From assembly GCA_021780905.1 (NCBI GenBank), contig JAJXXW010000048.1, positions 1 through 64,000 on the forward strand: 64,000 nucleotides of DNA, given 5' to 3'. Position numbers and translations under genes: made by a program. Shown here piece after piece: positions 10,624-19,332 of the stretch. Under the pieces are notes generated by a model. The model worked only from the letters and a program-made list of their open reading frames with translations. It was not told the DNA's origin and ran no database searches. The stretch's first letter is position 1; every line of letters begins with the position of its first letter. The DNA comes from a bacterium (GTDB lineage: Bacteria > Verrucomicrobiota > Verrucomicrobiia > Limisphaerales > UBA11358).

Positions 10624-11847
10624 TCAGCCCAGCAGATTGTGAACTTCCTTCAGTTTCGCGAGGATGTTGATGTCCGCGTTGCAGGCGGGCAGGCAGTCGC
10701 CGCAGGCGATGCAGGCGGTGCCGTTCTTGGTCAGCGTCTTGTATTCGGCGCGGGCACGGGACAGTTCGTGGTAGTCGAGGGCGTAGCGCTCGTAGCGCAA
10801 AATGTCGGCGATCGCGATTTCCTCGGGGCAGCGCGTGACACAGGCGGAGCAGAGCAAACAAGTCTGGCCTTTATTGAATGCCGCCAGCAGGTCGAGCGCC
10901 TGCCGGTCGTGGCAACTCATCGTGGCGGCGCGCGCGGCGGCGAGATTTTCCTGCAACTGGTCGAAATTCTTGGTGGCGATAACGGCGGCGGTGAGGTTCG
11001 GGTTGGACAGCAGCCATTTGACCATCGCCGTGGCGGGCGGGCTGCCCTTGTAACGCGGGTCGGCCAGCAGGGACTGAAACTTCACGTCCGTGGCCGCGCG
11101 GCCCACCCCGCGCATCGACTTCATCGCAATGGTGCCGAAATCCTTTTGCTTTGCCAGCGCGATGATATCGGAAATTTCCTTCTGGTCGCCGTAGGTGTGG
11201 AAAAACTGCGCGGCTTCAAACGGCGAATGGTCCATGAGGTAGGCGACAATGTCGAAGGCCATGTCGCCGTTGATCTCCTTGTAATGATGCTGCGAGATGC
11301 ACAGATGCTTGACCAGGCCCTCTTTTTTCAGCCGGTTAAAGGCGTTGACGATGCCCGGATTGGTTCTGGCCTCCGCAATGGAATGGTAGCCGAAGTGAAA
11401 CTTAAACACGTCGTAATACCCCACGCCCGAGCGGGCGACGGCCTGCTTGACGAACTGATAATGCTGCTCCTCGTCAATGTGGCCGGTCTTGTTGTCGCCG
11501 CCGACGCGGTCCACGACGACTTCCAGGTAATACGCTTCACGCGGCTGGCTTTTGATGGCCTCGGGCATCGTGGCGGCGGTCCAGTTCTGCGCCTTGTGCC
11601 AGTAGTTGACGCCGGCCTGGACCGCCAGCGGAATCACGTCCGGATTCCAGTCCGAGGCGCCGACGAGCGCGCTGATCTGCAAGCCAGTCCGGCCGTAACG
11701 GCGGCGCGGCAACAGTTTGGTCTGCCCGGCGGCGGCGGCCGGCAACGCGCCGACCCCGGCCAGCGCCATGCCCGTGGCTCCCGCCGCGCCGACCCGGATG
11801 AAATCCCGCCGGTTGAGTCCCGCCGATTTATGATTCGGTTTGTTCAT
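10624..11847 (-). CDS. Tat-exported aldo/keto reductase with C-terminal 4Fe-4S ferredoxin domain
   Basis: About 407 residues from ATG 11847. The N-terminus is a twin-arginine signal (NRRDFIRVGAAGATGMALAG, RR at 13-14). Residues about 45-320 form an aldo/keto reductase barrel (RRRYGRTGLQISALVGASD opening, later TAMVKWLLSNPNLTAAVIAT). The C-terminus holds two cysteine clusters, CLLCSACVTRCP and CIACGDCLPAC, that would bind iron-sulfur clusters. Such fusions occur widely in Verrucomicrobiota and Planctomycetota and lack an assigned substrate. A Tat signal implies folding with cofactors in the cytoplasm before export. An upstream frame extension to 11964 lacks any domain sense and is not included. 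Confidence 0.85.
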   Translation of the reverse strand: MNKPNHKSAGLNRRDFIRVGAAGATGMALAGVGALPAAAAGQTKLLPRRRYGRTGLQISALVGASDWNPDVIPLAVQAGVNYWHKAQNWTAATMPEAIKSQPREAYYLEVVVDRVGGDNKTGHIDEEQHYQFVKQAVARSGVGYYDVFKFHFGYHSIAEARTNPGIVNAFNRLKKEGLVKHLCISQHHYKEINGDMAFDIVAYLMDHSPFEAAQFFHTYGDQKEISDIIALAKQKDFGTIAMKSMRGVGRAATDVKFQSLLADPRYKGSPPATAMVKWLLSNPNLTAAVIATKNFDQLQENLAAARAATMSCHDRQALDLLAAFNKGQTCLLCSACVTRCPEEIAIADILRYERYALDYHELSRARAEYKTLTKNGTACIACGDCLPACNADINILAKLKEVHNLLG

Positions 11848-12085
11848 AAGCCGCCTTTCCAGTGCGATTGGATTTGTTCGACAACTGAAACCAAAGTGAC
11901 CACGCCGGCGCCGGCTTGTCAACCGGTTTTCAGAAGGGCGTTCCGGCCCCGCAGCGCAAAGCAACCGGCGCGTTCGCTAATCGGCGGAGTTGCGGGCCGG
12001 CGCGCGGCAATTTCCTTGAAATAATTTTCGCCCGGCCTTACAAGGAACCGCCACGTCCACGGTTCAAGGCCTGGCCGCAAACGCG

Positions 12086-13315
12086 ATGGAACCTGTCAAA
12101 ATCATTCTAACGATCTTCCTGGCGACCTACGCCGGCATTGCCGTCGGTTACATTCCCGGACTGAAACTCAACCGCGTGGGCATCGCCCTGCTGGGAGCGA
12201 TTGCCGTGATGATCTTCGGCGGCGCGCCCACGGCGACGGTGGTTTCGTATGTCAACTGGCCGACCATCTGCCTGCTCTTCGGATTTTTTGTGATCTCCGC
12301 CCAGTTGCGGCTCTCCGGTTTTTACGACGTGGTGGCGGAGCGGCTCGCCGGCCAGTTGGAATATCCCCGGAGATTTTTAGGTCTATTGATGCTGGCCACC
12401 GCCGGGCTGTCGGCCATCTTGGGTCACGACATCGTGTGCTATGTTTTCACGCCGGTCACCGGCGCGGCGCTGCTGCGCCGGCGGATCAATCCCGTGCCGT
12501 TTTTGATTGCGCTGACCATCGCGAGCAACATCGGCGCCGGCACCACCCTGATCGGCAATCCGCAGAACATGATGCTCGGTCAGTTGGCGCATCTGGATTT
12601 CGGCCGGTATCTGCTGTGGAGCAGTGTGCCGGTGGTTTTTGCCCTCACCGCCGCGTTCGTCATCATCTGGCGGATGGCGCGCCATCATCTGGGGGCCATC
12701 GTCGCCAGCCAAAGCGGACCGGTGCAGCCGGCTTATCCCTTCAACCGGCCGCACGCCGTCAAGGGCATCGTCATTCTGGCGGTGGTGATCGGGTTGTTCT
12801 TCACGTCACTGCCCAAGGAAATCATCGTGCTCGCGGCCGCCGGCATCCATCTGGCCAGCACCAAATTCCGCACGGACGATCTGCTCGGGCTGGTGGAATG
12901 GCCGATTCTGGTGCTGTTCATGGGTTTGTTTGTGGTCGCCGGCGCGTTTGAATCCACCGGCTATGGCGAACAGGCGGTGCAACAACTGGCGCTCGCCGGC
13001 TTTGACCTCAACGCGTCGGCGAATCTGACGCTGACCACGGCGGCGCTGACCAACGTCATCGGCAATTCCGCCGCCGTGATGCTGCTAGCCAAGGTGGTCA
13101 ACCTGGCTGCGCCGGCCGTGCCGGTTATTCTGGCGCTGGCCAATAGTTTCGGCGGCAGCCTGATCATCATCGGCAGCGTCTCCAACATCATTGTCGTCCA
13201 ACAGGCGCGGGCCTTGGGCATAAAAATTTCCTTCTGGGATTTTGCGCGGCTCGGCATCCCCGTGACGCTGGCTAGCCTGGCCGGACTGCTCGGCTGGTTG
13301 GCCCTGGTGCGGTGA
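12086..13315 (+). CDS. SLC13/ArsB-type ion permease
   Basis: A 409-residue integral membrane protein with about 11 hydrophobic helices. NIGAGTTLIGNPQNMML near 150-166 is the helix-hairpin motif of the ion transporter superfamily (consensus SNxxGAxTLIGxPpNxml); a second symmetrical motif lies in ALTNVIGNSAAVMLL near 320. It belongs to the CitMHS/ArsB/NhaD/SLC13 group that moves dicarboxylates, arsenite, sulfate or sodium. The cargo cannot be chosen from the sequence. The gene is alone on the plus strand and converges with the barrel protein gene, with 21 bases between stops. Confidence 0.85.
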   Translation: MEPVKIILTIFLATYAGIAVGYIPGLKLNRVGIALLGAIAVMIFGGAPTATVVSYVNWPTICLLFGFFVISAQLRLSGFYDVVAERLAGQLEYPRRFLGLLMLATAGLSAILGHDIVCYVFTPVTGAALLRRRINPVPFLIALTIASNIGAGTTLIGNPQNMMLGQLAHLDFGRYLLWSSVPVVFALTAAFVIIWRMARHHLGAIVASQSGPVQPAYPFNRPHAVKGIVILAVVIGLFFTSLPKEIIVLAAAGIHLASTKFRTDDLLGLVEWPILVLFMGLFVVAGAFESTGYGEQAVQQLALAGFDLNASANLTLTTAALTNVIGNSAAVMLLAKVVNLAAPAVPVILALANSFGGSLIIIGSVSNIIVVQQARALGIKISFWDFARLGIPVTLASLAGLLGWLALVR

Positions 13316-13336
13316 CGCCGGTGCGGTTTTGCCCGG

Positions 13337-14557
13337 TCAGCGGCCCAGCAGCCAGTTCCAGCCGCGCCAGCGGTCGGGCTGCGTGCCTTTGAACCCGTCG
13401 CCGTGCGGCTTTTCCAAGTCATATTGCAGCAGAATAGTGAGGCTGTTCGCGCCGCGCCGTCCGTTGCGGAGGGCGTCGAAGCCATAGCCGTAATTCACGA
13501 TGACTTTGAACCGGTCCGCCGGCGCGCGGTATAAGATGCCGGCGCCGACCCCGCTGACCGAGTTGCCGGGCTGGCCGGTGCCGGGCAGGTAATCAATCAC
13601 GGCGGTGGCGGCGGTGAAGTTCAGGTTCCACCGCTGGTCGGGTGCGATCGGCAGCAGGTAGCTGGTGTTCAACAGCACGAATTGCCGCGCGCTGAACTCC
13701 TCGTAAAAGTAGCCGGGCAGCGACAGCGAATACTCCGCGATGAGCGGCAGAAACCCGCCCATGCGGTAGGCGCTCAGGCGGTCCGCGTCCACGGTGGTGC
13801 CGCCGACGAGGCGCGCGTAGAAATTCTGCCTGCTGTCGGGCAAGGTGTAGGACAGCGCCGCCGCGCTCCAGAACTGGTGCGAGGACGGGTTGATTTCGCG
13901 GTCGTTGTTAAAACCGTAGCCGCCGGGGTTGGCGCGGAAATAGCCTTCATACCAGACGGAAATTTCCATCGCCAGCGCGGGAAACAGCGTCGGCTCCATG
14001 CCGCCCCAGCGCAGTCCGGTGCGCACATTGAAGGACGCGCCGTCGCGCGGCGTTTGAAAATTGGCGGCGGTGTCGTCGTTCCGCTCATACTCGGCGTAAT
14101 GCGCCGTGCCGCGCAGGAGAAAATTCAGCGGAATCAGGTCGCCGGGATTGAACAGGTGATAAACGCTCGTGGACAGTTCGCCGCCGTTGCCGTCGAACGA
14201 CTGGCCGGGCAGGTATTTCCCGGCCATGACCTCGCTGTAACTGTCCGCATAGCCGCCGCCGGCCACGCCGAGGGCGAAATCCGTGTCCGGCCCCAGCAGA
14301 TGATTGAAGCCGAGTTCGGAATCCACATAGACCGGCGCCAGCGCCAGCCGCAGCGTCTGGTTGGTCCGCAAGAAATCCGGGTCGTTGTGATAATAAAACG
14401 CATAGGCGCCCAGTGGCGAACGGCCTTCGAGCGGCTGATCATAGCCAAACTGGATCAAGTCGCGCTTGACCGGATCAATCTGCGCGGTGGCGGTGAGCGA
14501 GAGCAGCAATCCCAACCAGCCAGCGAATTTTGCGACGCGCCACACGGCTGATGTCAT
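13337..14557 (-). CDS. Predicted outer-membrane beta-barrel protein, function unknown
   Basis: About 406 residues starting at ATG 14557; an upstream in-frame ATG at 14596 is also possible. A hydrophobic signal (FAGWLGLLLSLTATA) ends at about residue 25. The mature chain is rich in alternating aromatic and polar residues (DFLRTNQTLRLALAPVYVDS, LNTSYLLPIAP, RFKVIVNYGYGF) and in Gly/Tyr/Asn turns, as in outer-membrane barrels. The C-terminus WNWLLGR does not give the canonical final Phe, since the last predicted strand (NSLTILLQYDLEK) ends earlier. No family name is recognised. It is divergent from the carB half-gene over about 96 bases. Confidence 0.65.
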   Translation of the reverse strand: MTSAVWRVAKFAGWLGLLLSLTATAQIDPVKRDLIQFGYDQPLEGRSPLGAYAFYYHNDPDFLRTNQTLRLALAPVYVDSELGFNHLLGPDTDFALGVAGGGYADSYSEVMAGKYLPGQSFDGNGGELSTSVYHLFNPGDLIPLNFLLRGTAHYAEYERNDDTAANFQTPRDGASFNVRTGLRWGGMEPTLFPALAMEISVWYEGYFRANPGGYGFNNDREINPSSHQFWSAAALSYTLPDSRQNFYARLVGGTTVDADRLSAYRMGGFLPLIAEYSLSLPGYFYEEFSARQFVLLNTSYLLPIAPDQRWNLNFTAATAVIDYLPGTGQPGNSVSGVGAGILYRAPADRFKVIVNYGYGFDALRNGRRGANSLTILLQYDLEKPHGDGFKGTQPDRWRGWNWLLGR

Positions 14558-14653
14558 AAGCCAAACAGGCCGAGTCAGCAAGTGTGATTGCGCCATACTT
14601 TCTGGACACCCGGGAAAAATTCCGGCTTACTGTTGCGAATTTAATTTCGCCGA

Positions 14654-16444
14654 ATGCCATCACTCAACGCTGAAAAACTCGCCCACGCCAAGTCGCTCGG
14701 ATTTTCCGACCGGCAGATCGCCCACCTCGTCGGCCAGACCGAGGACGAAATCCGTGCGTGGCGCAAAAAAATCGGCCTCGTGCCGAGCTACCGCCTCGTG
14801 GACACCTGCGCCGCCGAATTCGAGGCTTACACGCCGTATTATTATTCCACCTACGATCGCGGCGATGACGAGGTCAAAGGCAACACCGCGAAGAAAGTGA
14901 TGATTCTTGGCGGCGGGCCGAACCGCATCGGCCAAGGTATCGAGTTTGATTACTGCTGTGTTCATGCGGCTTTTGCGCTGAAGGAAGACGGTTTTGAAAC
15001 CATCATGGTCAACTCGAATCCCGAAACGGTTTCGACGGATTACGACACCAGCGATAAATTGTTTTTCGAGCCGCTCACGCTCGAAGACGTGCTGCACATT
15101 TATGAACGCGAAAAATGCTGGGGCGCCATCGCACAGTTCGGCGGCCAGACGCCGCTGAATCTCGCGCTCGGCCTGCAAAAAAACGGCGTCAACATCATCG
15201 GCACTTCGCCGCAGAGCATCGAGATCGCCGAGGACAGAAAACTTTTCGCCGCGATGTTGGACAAATTAAAAATTCCACAACCGCCGAACGGCCTCGCCAC
15301 GAACGGCGAGGAGGCGCTCGTCATCGCCAAGCGCCTGACCTATCCGGTGCTCGTGCGCCCAAGTTTCGTGCTCGGCGGCCGCGCGATGCAGATTGTCTAT
15401 TCCGACGCCGAGTTGACGCACTACATGAAGTTCGCCGTCGAAGTTTCATCCGACCGACCGGTGCTCGTGGATAAATTTCTCGAAGACGCGACGGAAGTGG
15501 ACGTGGATTGCATCGCCGACGTCGGCCTGCCGAACGGCAGGACAATTGTCATCGGCGGCATGCTGGAGCACATCGAATATGCCGGCGTCCATTCCGGTGA
15601 CGCCGCGATGGTGCTGCCGCCGCACACGCTCTCGCAAAAAGTCATCGGCATCATCCGCGACTACACCCACGCGATGGCGAAGGAGCTGAAGGTCGTCGGC
15701 CTGATGAACGTCCAATACGCCGTGAAGGGCGAAACGGTTTACGTCCTCGAAGTGAACCCGCGCGCGTCCCGCACCGTGCCGTTTGTGAGCAAGGCCATCG
15801 GCCGGCCGCTGGCGAAAATCGCCGCGCGCGTGATGGCCGGAAAAACCTTGCAGGAACTGAATTTCACCAAAGAAATCTGGACGAAGTATTGGGCAGTGAA
15901 GGAATCCGTTTTTCCGTTCAACAAATTTGTCGGCCAGGACATTTTGCTCTCGCCCGAAATGCGTTCCACCGGCGAAGTCATGGGCTTGGACGCCGACCTC
16001 GGCACGGCCTACGCGAAATCGCAGATGGCCGCAAACTCCGCGCTGCCGCTGGCGGGCAAGGTGTTCATCAGCGTCAGCGACCTGCATAAGCCGAACGTCG
16101 CCGAAGTCGCGAAAGCCTTCGCCGACCTCGGTTTCGAGCTGATTTCCACCGGCGGCACGGCGGCAGTTCTGGAAAAGGCCGGGTTGAAAGTGCAGCGCAT
16201 CCTCAAATTGCAGGAAGGCCGGCCGAACGTGATTGACCTGCTCAAGAACAAGGAAATCCAACTCGTCATCAACACGCCCAGCGGCGCGTCGCCGCGCGCG
16301 GATGAGGTGAAAATCCGCACCACCGCCGTCTATACCGGCACGCCGATCATGACCACGTTGAGCGGCGCGAAGGCTGCCGCGCTCGGCATCGCCGCCCTGA
16401 AAAAATCCGGCTATGCGGTCAAGACCGTGCAGGAGTATCACTGA
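14654..16444 (+). CDS. carB: Carbamoyl-phosphate synthase large subunit, C-terminal half (split CarB)
   Basis: A 596-residue protein equal to about the second half of normal CarB (about 1070 residues). Residues 1-70 resemble the oligomerisation domain, with the interdomain signature VDTCAAEFEAYTPYYYSTY. KKVMILGGGPNRIGQGIEFDY opens the carbamate-kinase-like ATP-grasp half, with LVRPSFVLGGRAM and EVNPRASRTVPFVSKA. The C-terminal part from about 470 is the MGS-like allosteric domain (FISVSDLHK, STGGTAAVLE, NTPSGASPRADE). The N-terminal carboxyphosphate half is absent and no in-frame coding precedes the ATG. Split CarB proteins are known in a few lineages such as Aquifex and Methanocaldococcus; the partner gene would have to be elsewhere. 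Confidence 0.9.
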   Translation: MPSLNAEKLAHAKSLGFSDRQIAHLVGQTEDEIRAWRKKIGLVPSYRLVDTCAAEFEAYTPYYYSTYDRGDDEVKGNTAKKVMILGGGPNRIGQGIEFDYCCVHAAFALKEDGFETIMVNSNPETVSTDYDTSDKLFFEPLTLEDVLHIYEREKCWGAIAQFGGQTPLNLALGLQKNGVNIIGTSPQSIEIAEDRKLFAAMLDKLKIPQPPNGLATNGEEALVIAKRLTYPVLVRPSFVLGGRAMQIVYSDAELTHYMKFAVEVSSDRPVLVDKFLEDATEVDVDCIADVGLPNGRTIVIGGMLEHIEYAGVHSGDAAMVLPPHTLSQKVIGIIRDYTHAMAKELKVVGLMNVQYAVKGETVYVLEVNPRASRTVPFVSKAIGRPLAKIAARVMAGKTLQELNFTKEIWTKYWAVKESVFPFNKFVGQDILLSPEMRSTGEVMGLDADLGTAYAKSQMAANSALPLAGKVFISVSDLHKPNVAEVAKAFADLGFELISTGGTAAVLEKAGLKVQRILKLQEGRPNVIDLLKNKEIQLVINTPSGASPRADEVKIRTTAVYTGTPIMTTLSGAKAAALGIAALKKSGYAVKTVQEYH

Positions 16445-16450
16445 CAGGGC

Positions 16451-16467
16451 GCGGACAGCTTGTCCGC
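16451..16467. other. Perfect 7-bp hairpin after carB
   Basis: GCGGACA pairs with TGTCCGC over a 3-base loop directly after the carB stop. No T-run follows, so it is not a classical terminator, although it may protect the mRNA end. Confidence 0.45.
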
Positions 16468-16578
16468 CTGGTAGCTCGCCCGCGAATCTGTGGCTTGGTT
16501 GAGCACATTTTCCATCTTGGCCTTGCCTCGATTTGGTGGACAAGCGTTGGGTGATTGTGTGAGCTAGACACAAACACC

Positions 16579-16896
16579 ATGAACACTGAAAACAACGAAC
16601 CGCGCAAATACCATCGATACGACGAAAACTTCAAGCGTTCCGCTGTGGAGCTACTGCTTCAGGGCGGCAAGTCCGTGGCGACCATCGCGACCGAACTGGG
16701 GATCAGCACGCAAAGCCTCAAGCAGTGGAAAAAGCAGTTGGCGGCGCTGCCGGCCACCGGCTTGGGGCAGCGTTCGGTTGGCCAGCTCGAAGAGGAGAAC
16801 CGCCCGTTGCGGCGGGAGGTGCGCCACTTGGCGCAGCAGCGGGACATTCTAAAAATACGCTGGGCATCATTGCCACACCATCCGGCAGCGATTTGA
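16579..16896 (+). pseudogene. IS3 OrfA (helix-turn-helix transposase subunit)
   Basis: About 105 residues. An N-terminal helix-turn-helix (YDENFKRSAVELLL, VATIATELGISTQSLKQWKK) is followed by the leucine-zipper-like region EEENRPLRREVRHLAQQRDIL. The natural C-terminus KxxLGIIATPSGSDLNA lies in the -1 frame after the A-run at about 16852, so either one base was gained or a slippage site is used. OrfA normally binds the terminal repeats and is joined to OrfB by -1 frameshifting. The partner is destroyed, so this copy is probably inactive. Confidence 0.75.
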
Positions 16897-16900
16897 ATGC

Positions 16901-17678
16901 GTGAAAGCCATGAGCCACGAATACCCCATCAACGTGCTGTGCACCACGCTGGCCGTGTCGGCCAGCGGCTACCACGCTTGGGCGCAACGTGCGCCCAGCC
17001 CACGGGCACAGGCCAATGCCGCGTTGCTGCCGCTGATTGCCGAAGCCCATCGGGAGAGTCGGCAGACTTACGGCAGCCCGCGCATCACCCGCTGGTTGCT
17101 CGACCACAGTCAGCCCTGCGGTCGCGTGCGGGTGGCGCGCCTGATGCGGCAGGCGGGGTTGAACCGCCGCCAGCGGCGCCGGTTCCGCCCGTGCGTCCCG
17201 ATGCCGTGTGGGTGGCCGACATCACTTTTGTGGAGACGCAGGAAGGCCTCCTCTATGTGGCCGGGGTTTGGACCGGTGCAGCCGCCGCTGCATCGGCTGG
17301 GCGATGGGCGACACGTTGCACACCACGCTGCCCTTGGCCGCGCTGGACATGGTGCTCACGCAACGCCGCCCGACCGGCGAGTTGCTCCATCATTCCGACT
17401 AGGGCGTCCAATATGCCAGCCGCAAATACTGACAGCGGCTGGCACAAGCCGGGGCGATGTCGAGCATGAGCCGACGCGGCAACTGCTATGACAACCCCGC
17501 CATGGAAAGCTTCTGGAGCAGCCTCAAACGCGAACTCGTGCATCGGCGCACCTGCGCTTCACGGTCTCAAGCCCGTGCCGCCATCTTCGAGTGGATCGAA
17601 GTCTTTTACAACCGCGATCGGCTCCACAGCGCCCTCGGTTACAAATCCCCTGTGGACTTTGAAAACCAAATCAACTAA
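16901..17678 (+). pseudogene. IS3 OrfB (DDE transposase), multiply frameshifted
   Basis: The DDE integrase is spread over three frames. The first gives TYGSPRITRWLL and ARLMRQAGLNRRQ; a switch near 17165 gives VWVADITFVETQEGLLYVAG with the first catalytic Asp; a second switch near 17300 gives MVLTQRRPTGELLHHSD, where a TAG replaces the Arg of the usual HSDRGxQYAS; the last frame gives SMSRRGNCYDNPAMESFW with the catalytic Glu and ends HSALGYKSPVDFE. There are two frameshifts and an in-frame stop, so this transposase is dead. Confidence 0.85.
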
Positions 17679-17719
17679 ACCATGCCCCATGCGTCACCCC
17701 AACGCTGTTCACCAAATCA

Positions 17720-18223
17720 ATGCAACGCCAGATTTTTCAAAATTTTCAAATAGCCACGCTGCTCTACGTTTTTAATGAGCGCGACGAAATCCTGTTGCTC
17801 GAACGCGCGCAGGAGCCGAATCGCGGGTTCTGGAGTCCGTGCGGCGGCAAGTTGAAGATGGACATTGGCGAATCGCCTTACGCCTGCGCGGGACGGGAAG
17901 CGCACGAGGAAATCGGTTTGGAACTCACGCCGGCGGACTTGCACCTGGCCGGACTCATCAGCGAACACGGCTATCAGGGTCAGACGCACTGGCTGATGTT
18001 TTTGTTCGAGGTGAGAAAAAAATTGAAAACGCTGCCGCCACCCATGAGCGAGGGCCGGTTTGATTTTTTCCCGGCTGAAAAGATTTCTTCGCTGAAAATC
18101 CCGCAGACCGACCGGGAACAAATCTGGCCGTGGTTCTGGAAATATCGCGGCGGGTTCTTTGCGGCGCATTGCCATTGTCATCCGGACGGACGGAACGAGT
18201 GGACGCTGGAAGAAACAAAATGA
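17720..18223 (+). CDS. NUDIX hydrolase
   Basis: A 167-residue NUDIX-fold pyrophosphohydrolase. The Nudix helix reads GESPYACAGREAHEEIGLEL at about 50-69, giving the RE-x2-EE-x-G core that binds the metal; the preceding loop (CGGKLKMDIGE) is two residues longer than the strict GX5E spacing. NUDIX enzymes cleave nucleoside diphosphates linked to another group, and sequence alone does not name the substrate. The ATG follows the right terminal repeat of the IS3 element by one base, so the native promoter and leader have been replaced or lost. Expression may rely on sequence inside the dead element. Confidence 0.85.
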   Translation: MQRQIFQNFQIATLLYVFNERDEILLLERAQEPNRGFWSPCGGKLKMDIGESPYACAGREAHEEIGLELTPADLHLAGLISEHGYQGQTHWLMFLFEVRKKLKTLPPPMSEGRFDFFPAEKISSLKIPQTDREQIWPWFWKYRGGFFAAHCHCHPDGRNEWTLEETK

Positions 18224-18225
18224 AA

Positions 18226-18253
18226 GAACACCGAATATCCAACATTGGACATC
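18226..18253. repeat. Period-7 tandem array between NUDIX and tadA
   Basis: Four 7-base units of type GAACATC begin at 18226, 18233, 18240 and 18247. The array starts two bases after the NUDIX stop codon. Spacing is exact though the units vary. Confidence 0.7.
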
Positions 18254-18307
18254 CTGTGGCGGACGCGCCGGGGTTGGCTCGTTCCGGGTTGATTGGTTCC
18301 AATCATT

Positions 18308-18814
18308 ATGGCCGAAGTTCCCATCATTGACCTGCACAGCGATGATTATTTCATGGGCGAAGCCTTGCGCCAGGCGGCGAAGGCTTACGAGCGCGAAGAA
18401 GTGCCCGTCGGCGCAGTTGTGGTGCGCGCGGGGCGCATCATCGCCCGGTCGTTCAACCAGGTGGAGACGCTGAAGGACGCCACAGCCCACGCCGAGATGC
18501 TCGCGCTCACGCAGGCGGAAAACGCCGTGGGCGACTGGCGGTTGACCGACTGCACGCTTTATGTCACCAAGGAACCCTGCCCGATGTGCGCCGGCGCAAT
18601 TGTCCACACGCGGCTGGCGCGGGTGGTCTTTGGCGCGGGTGACCCCAAAGGCGGCGCGGCGGGTGGCGCGCTGAACCTCCTGCAATTTCCGACCTTGAAC
18701 CATCGCTGCGAAATCGCTTCCGGCGTGCGGTTGGAAGAATGCCGGGAACTGCTGCGAGGCTTCTTCGCCGAACAACGCGCGGCCCGGCGTCGCGGGGAAA
18801 ATCCGGCGGAATAA
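18308..18814 (+). CDS. tadA: tRNA-specific adenosine deaminase
   Basis: About 168 residues from ATG 18308 (a TTG at 18293 is in frame but gives an unlikely leader). It deaminates the wobble adenosine-34 of tRNA-Arg to inosine. The zinc site is complete: HAEML with the His ligand and catalytic Glu, and PCPMCAGAI with two Cys ligands. VPVGAVVV near the N-terminus and YVTKEPCPMC fit the TadA rather than the cytidine-deaminase pattern, and the late FGAGDPKGGAAGG follows the TadA consensus FGxxDxKxGaxGS. Length fits bacterial TadA. Confidence 0.95.
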   Translation: MAEVPIIDLHSDDYFMGEALRQAAKAYEREEVPVGAVVVRAGRIIARSFNQVETLKDATAHAEMLALTQAENAVGDWRLTDCTLYVTKEPCPMCAGAIVHTRLARVVFGAGDPKGGAAGGALNLLQFPTLNHRCEIASGVRLEECRELLRGFFAEQRAARRRGENPAE

Positions 18815-19332
18815 GCCGCCCATCCCATCGGTCAAACCCGTCCACCGCCCCCGCGCGGGTTCCGTCCGTTGGCATTCAGTTCGGGCCGGACCGGCGCGGA
18901 GGAAATCTTGGAGCCGGCCAGCGCCCAACCTGCTCTTAAAAGAGGATGGTTGCCGCGGGGGAATTTTTTGACGGCTTGGGAGGGGTGTGTTATTGCATAC
19001 CCAGAAAAATTTAAGTCTAATCATGTCCGTTAGAATAACTGTTTAGAAATTCGCCCCAGTCGGGGCGTTGCCCGATCCAACAAATTAAAAACTGGAAGCA
19101 GTCCGGATCGTGAACCACACCACCGTGATTTGAACCAACGACGTGCGGAATGTTTCCGGCGATGATCCATTGATTAATGAATATATGTGCCGTGGTTATT
19201 GTAAATTACTATAGGAGGCCGGTCGCCGGAGCCGGCCGCCGACCCCAAAATATCCGCCCCGGTATTTAGAACCTTTGCTGTTAACTTTTCAAAGCCGTTT
19301 GTCCACGCTCTCCAGATGTCGACCATTTTTCA
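18815..19332. other. Gene-less interval between tadA and uxaC
   Basis: About 520 bases with no convincing reading frame. It holds short GC-rich inverted repeats (for example around 19220-19245) and AT-rich patches near 18950-19030 and 19170-19210. Nothing resembles a tRNA or a known riboswitch. It lies downstream of both adjoining genes (tadA forward, uxaC reverse), so promoters are not expected here. Confidence 0.5.

Larger units (their letters stand above)
16530..17718 (+). mobile_element. Decayed IS3-family insertion sequence
   Basis: The element is bounded by imperfect terminal inverted repeats. Reading inwards, both ends start GATTTGGTG and share GCGTTGGG after a short gap (left end 16530-16556, right end about 17691-17718). 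Between them lie orfA and a broken orfB with the typical IS3 order. No flanking target duplication could be seen. Its right end lies one base before the ATG of the NUDIX gene. Confidence 0.8.

Noticed and set aside
16451-16467. Terminator for carB
   Set aside because: The 7-bp stem has no T-run after it, so it is listed only as a hairpin.
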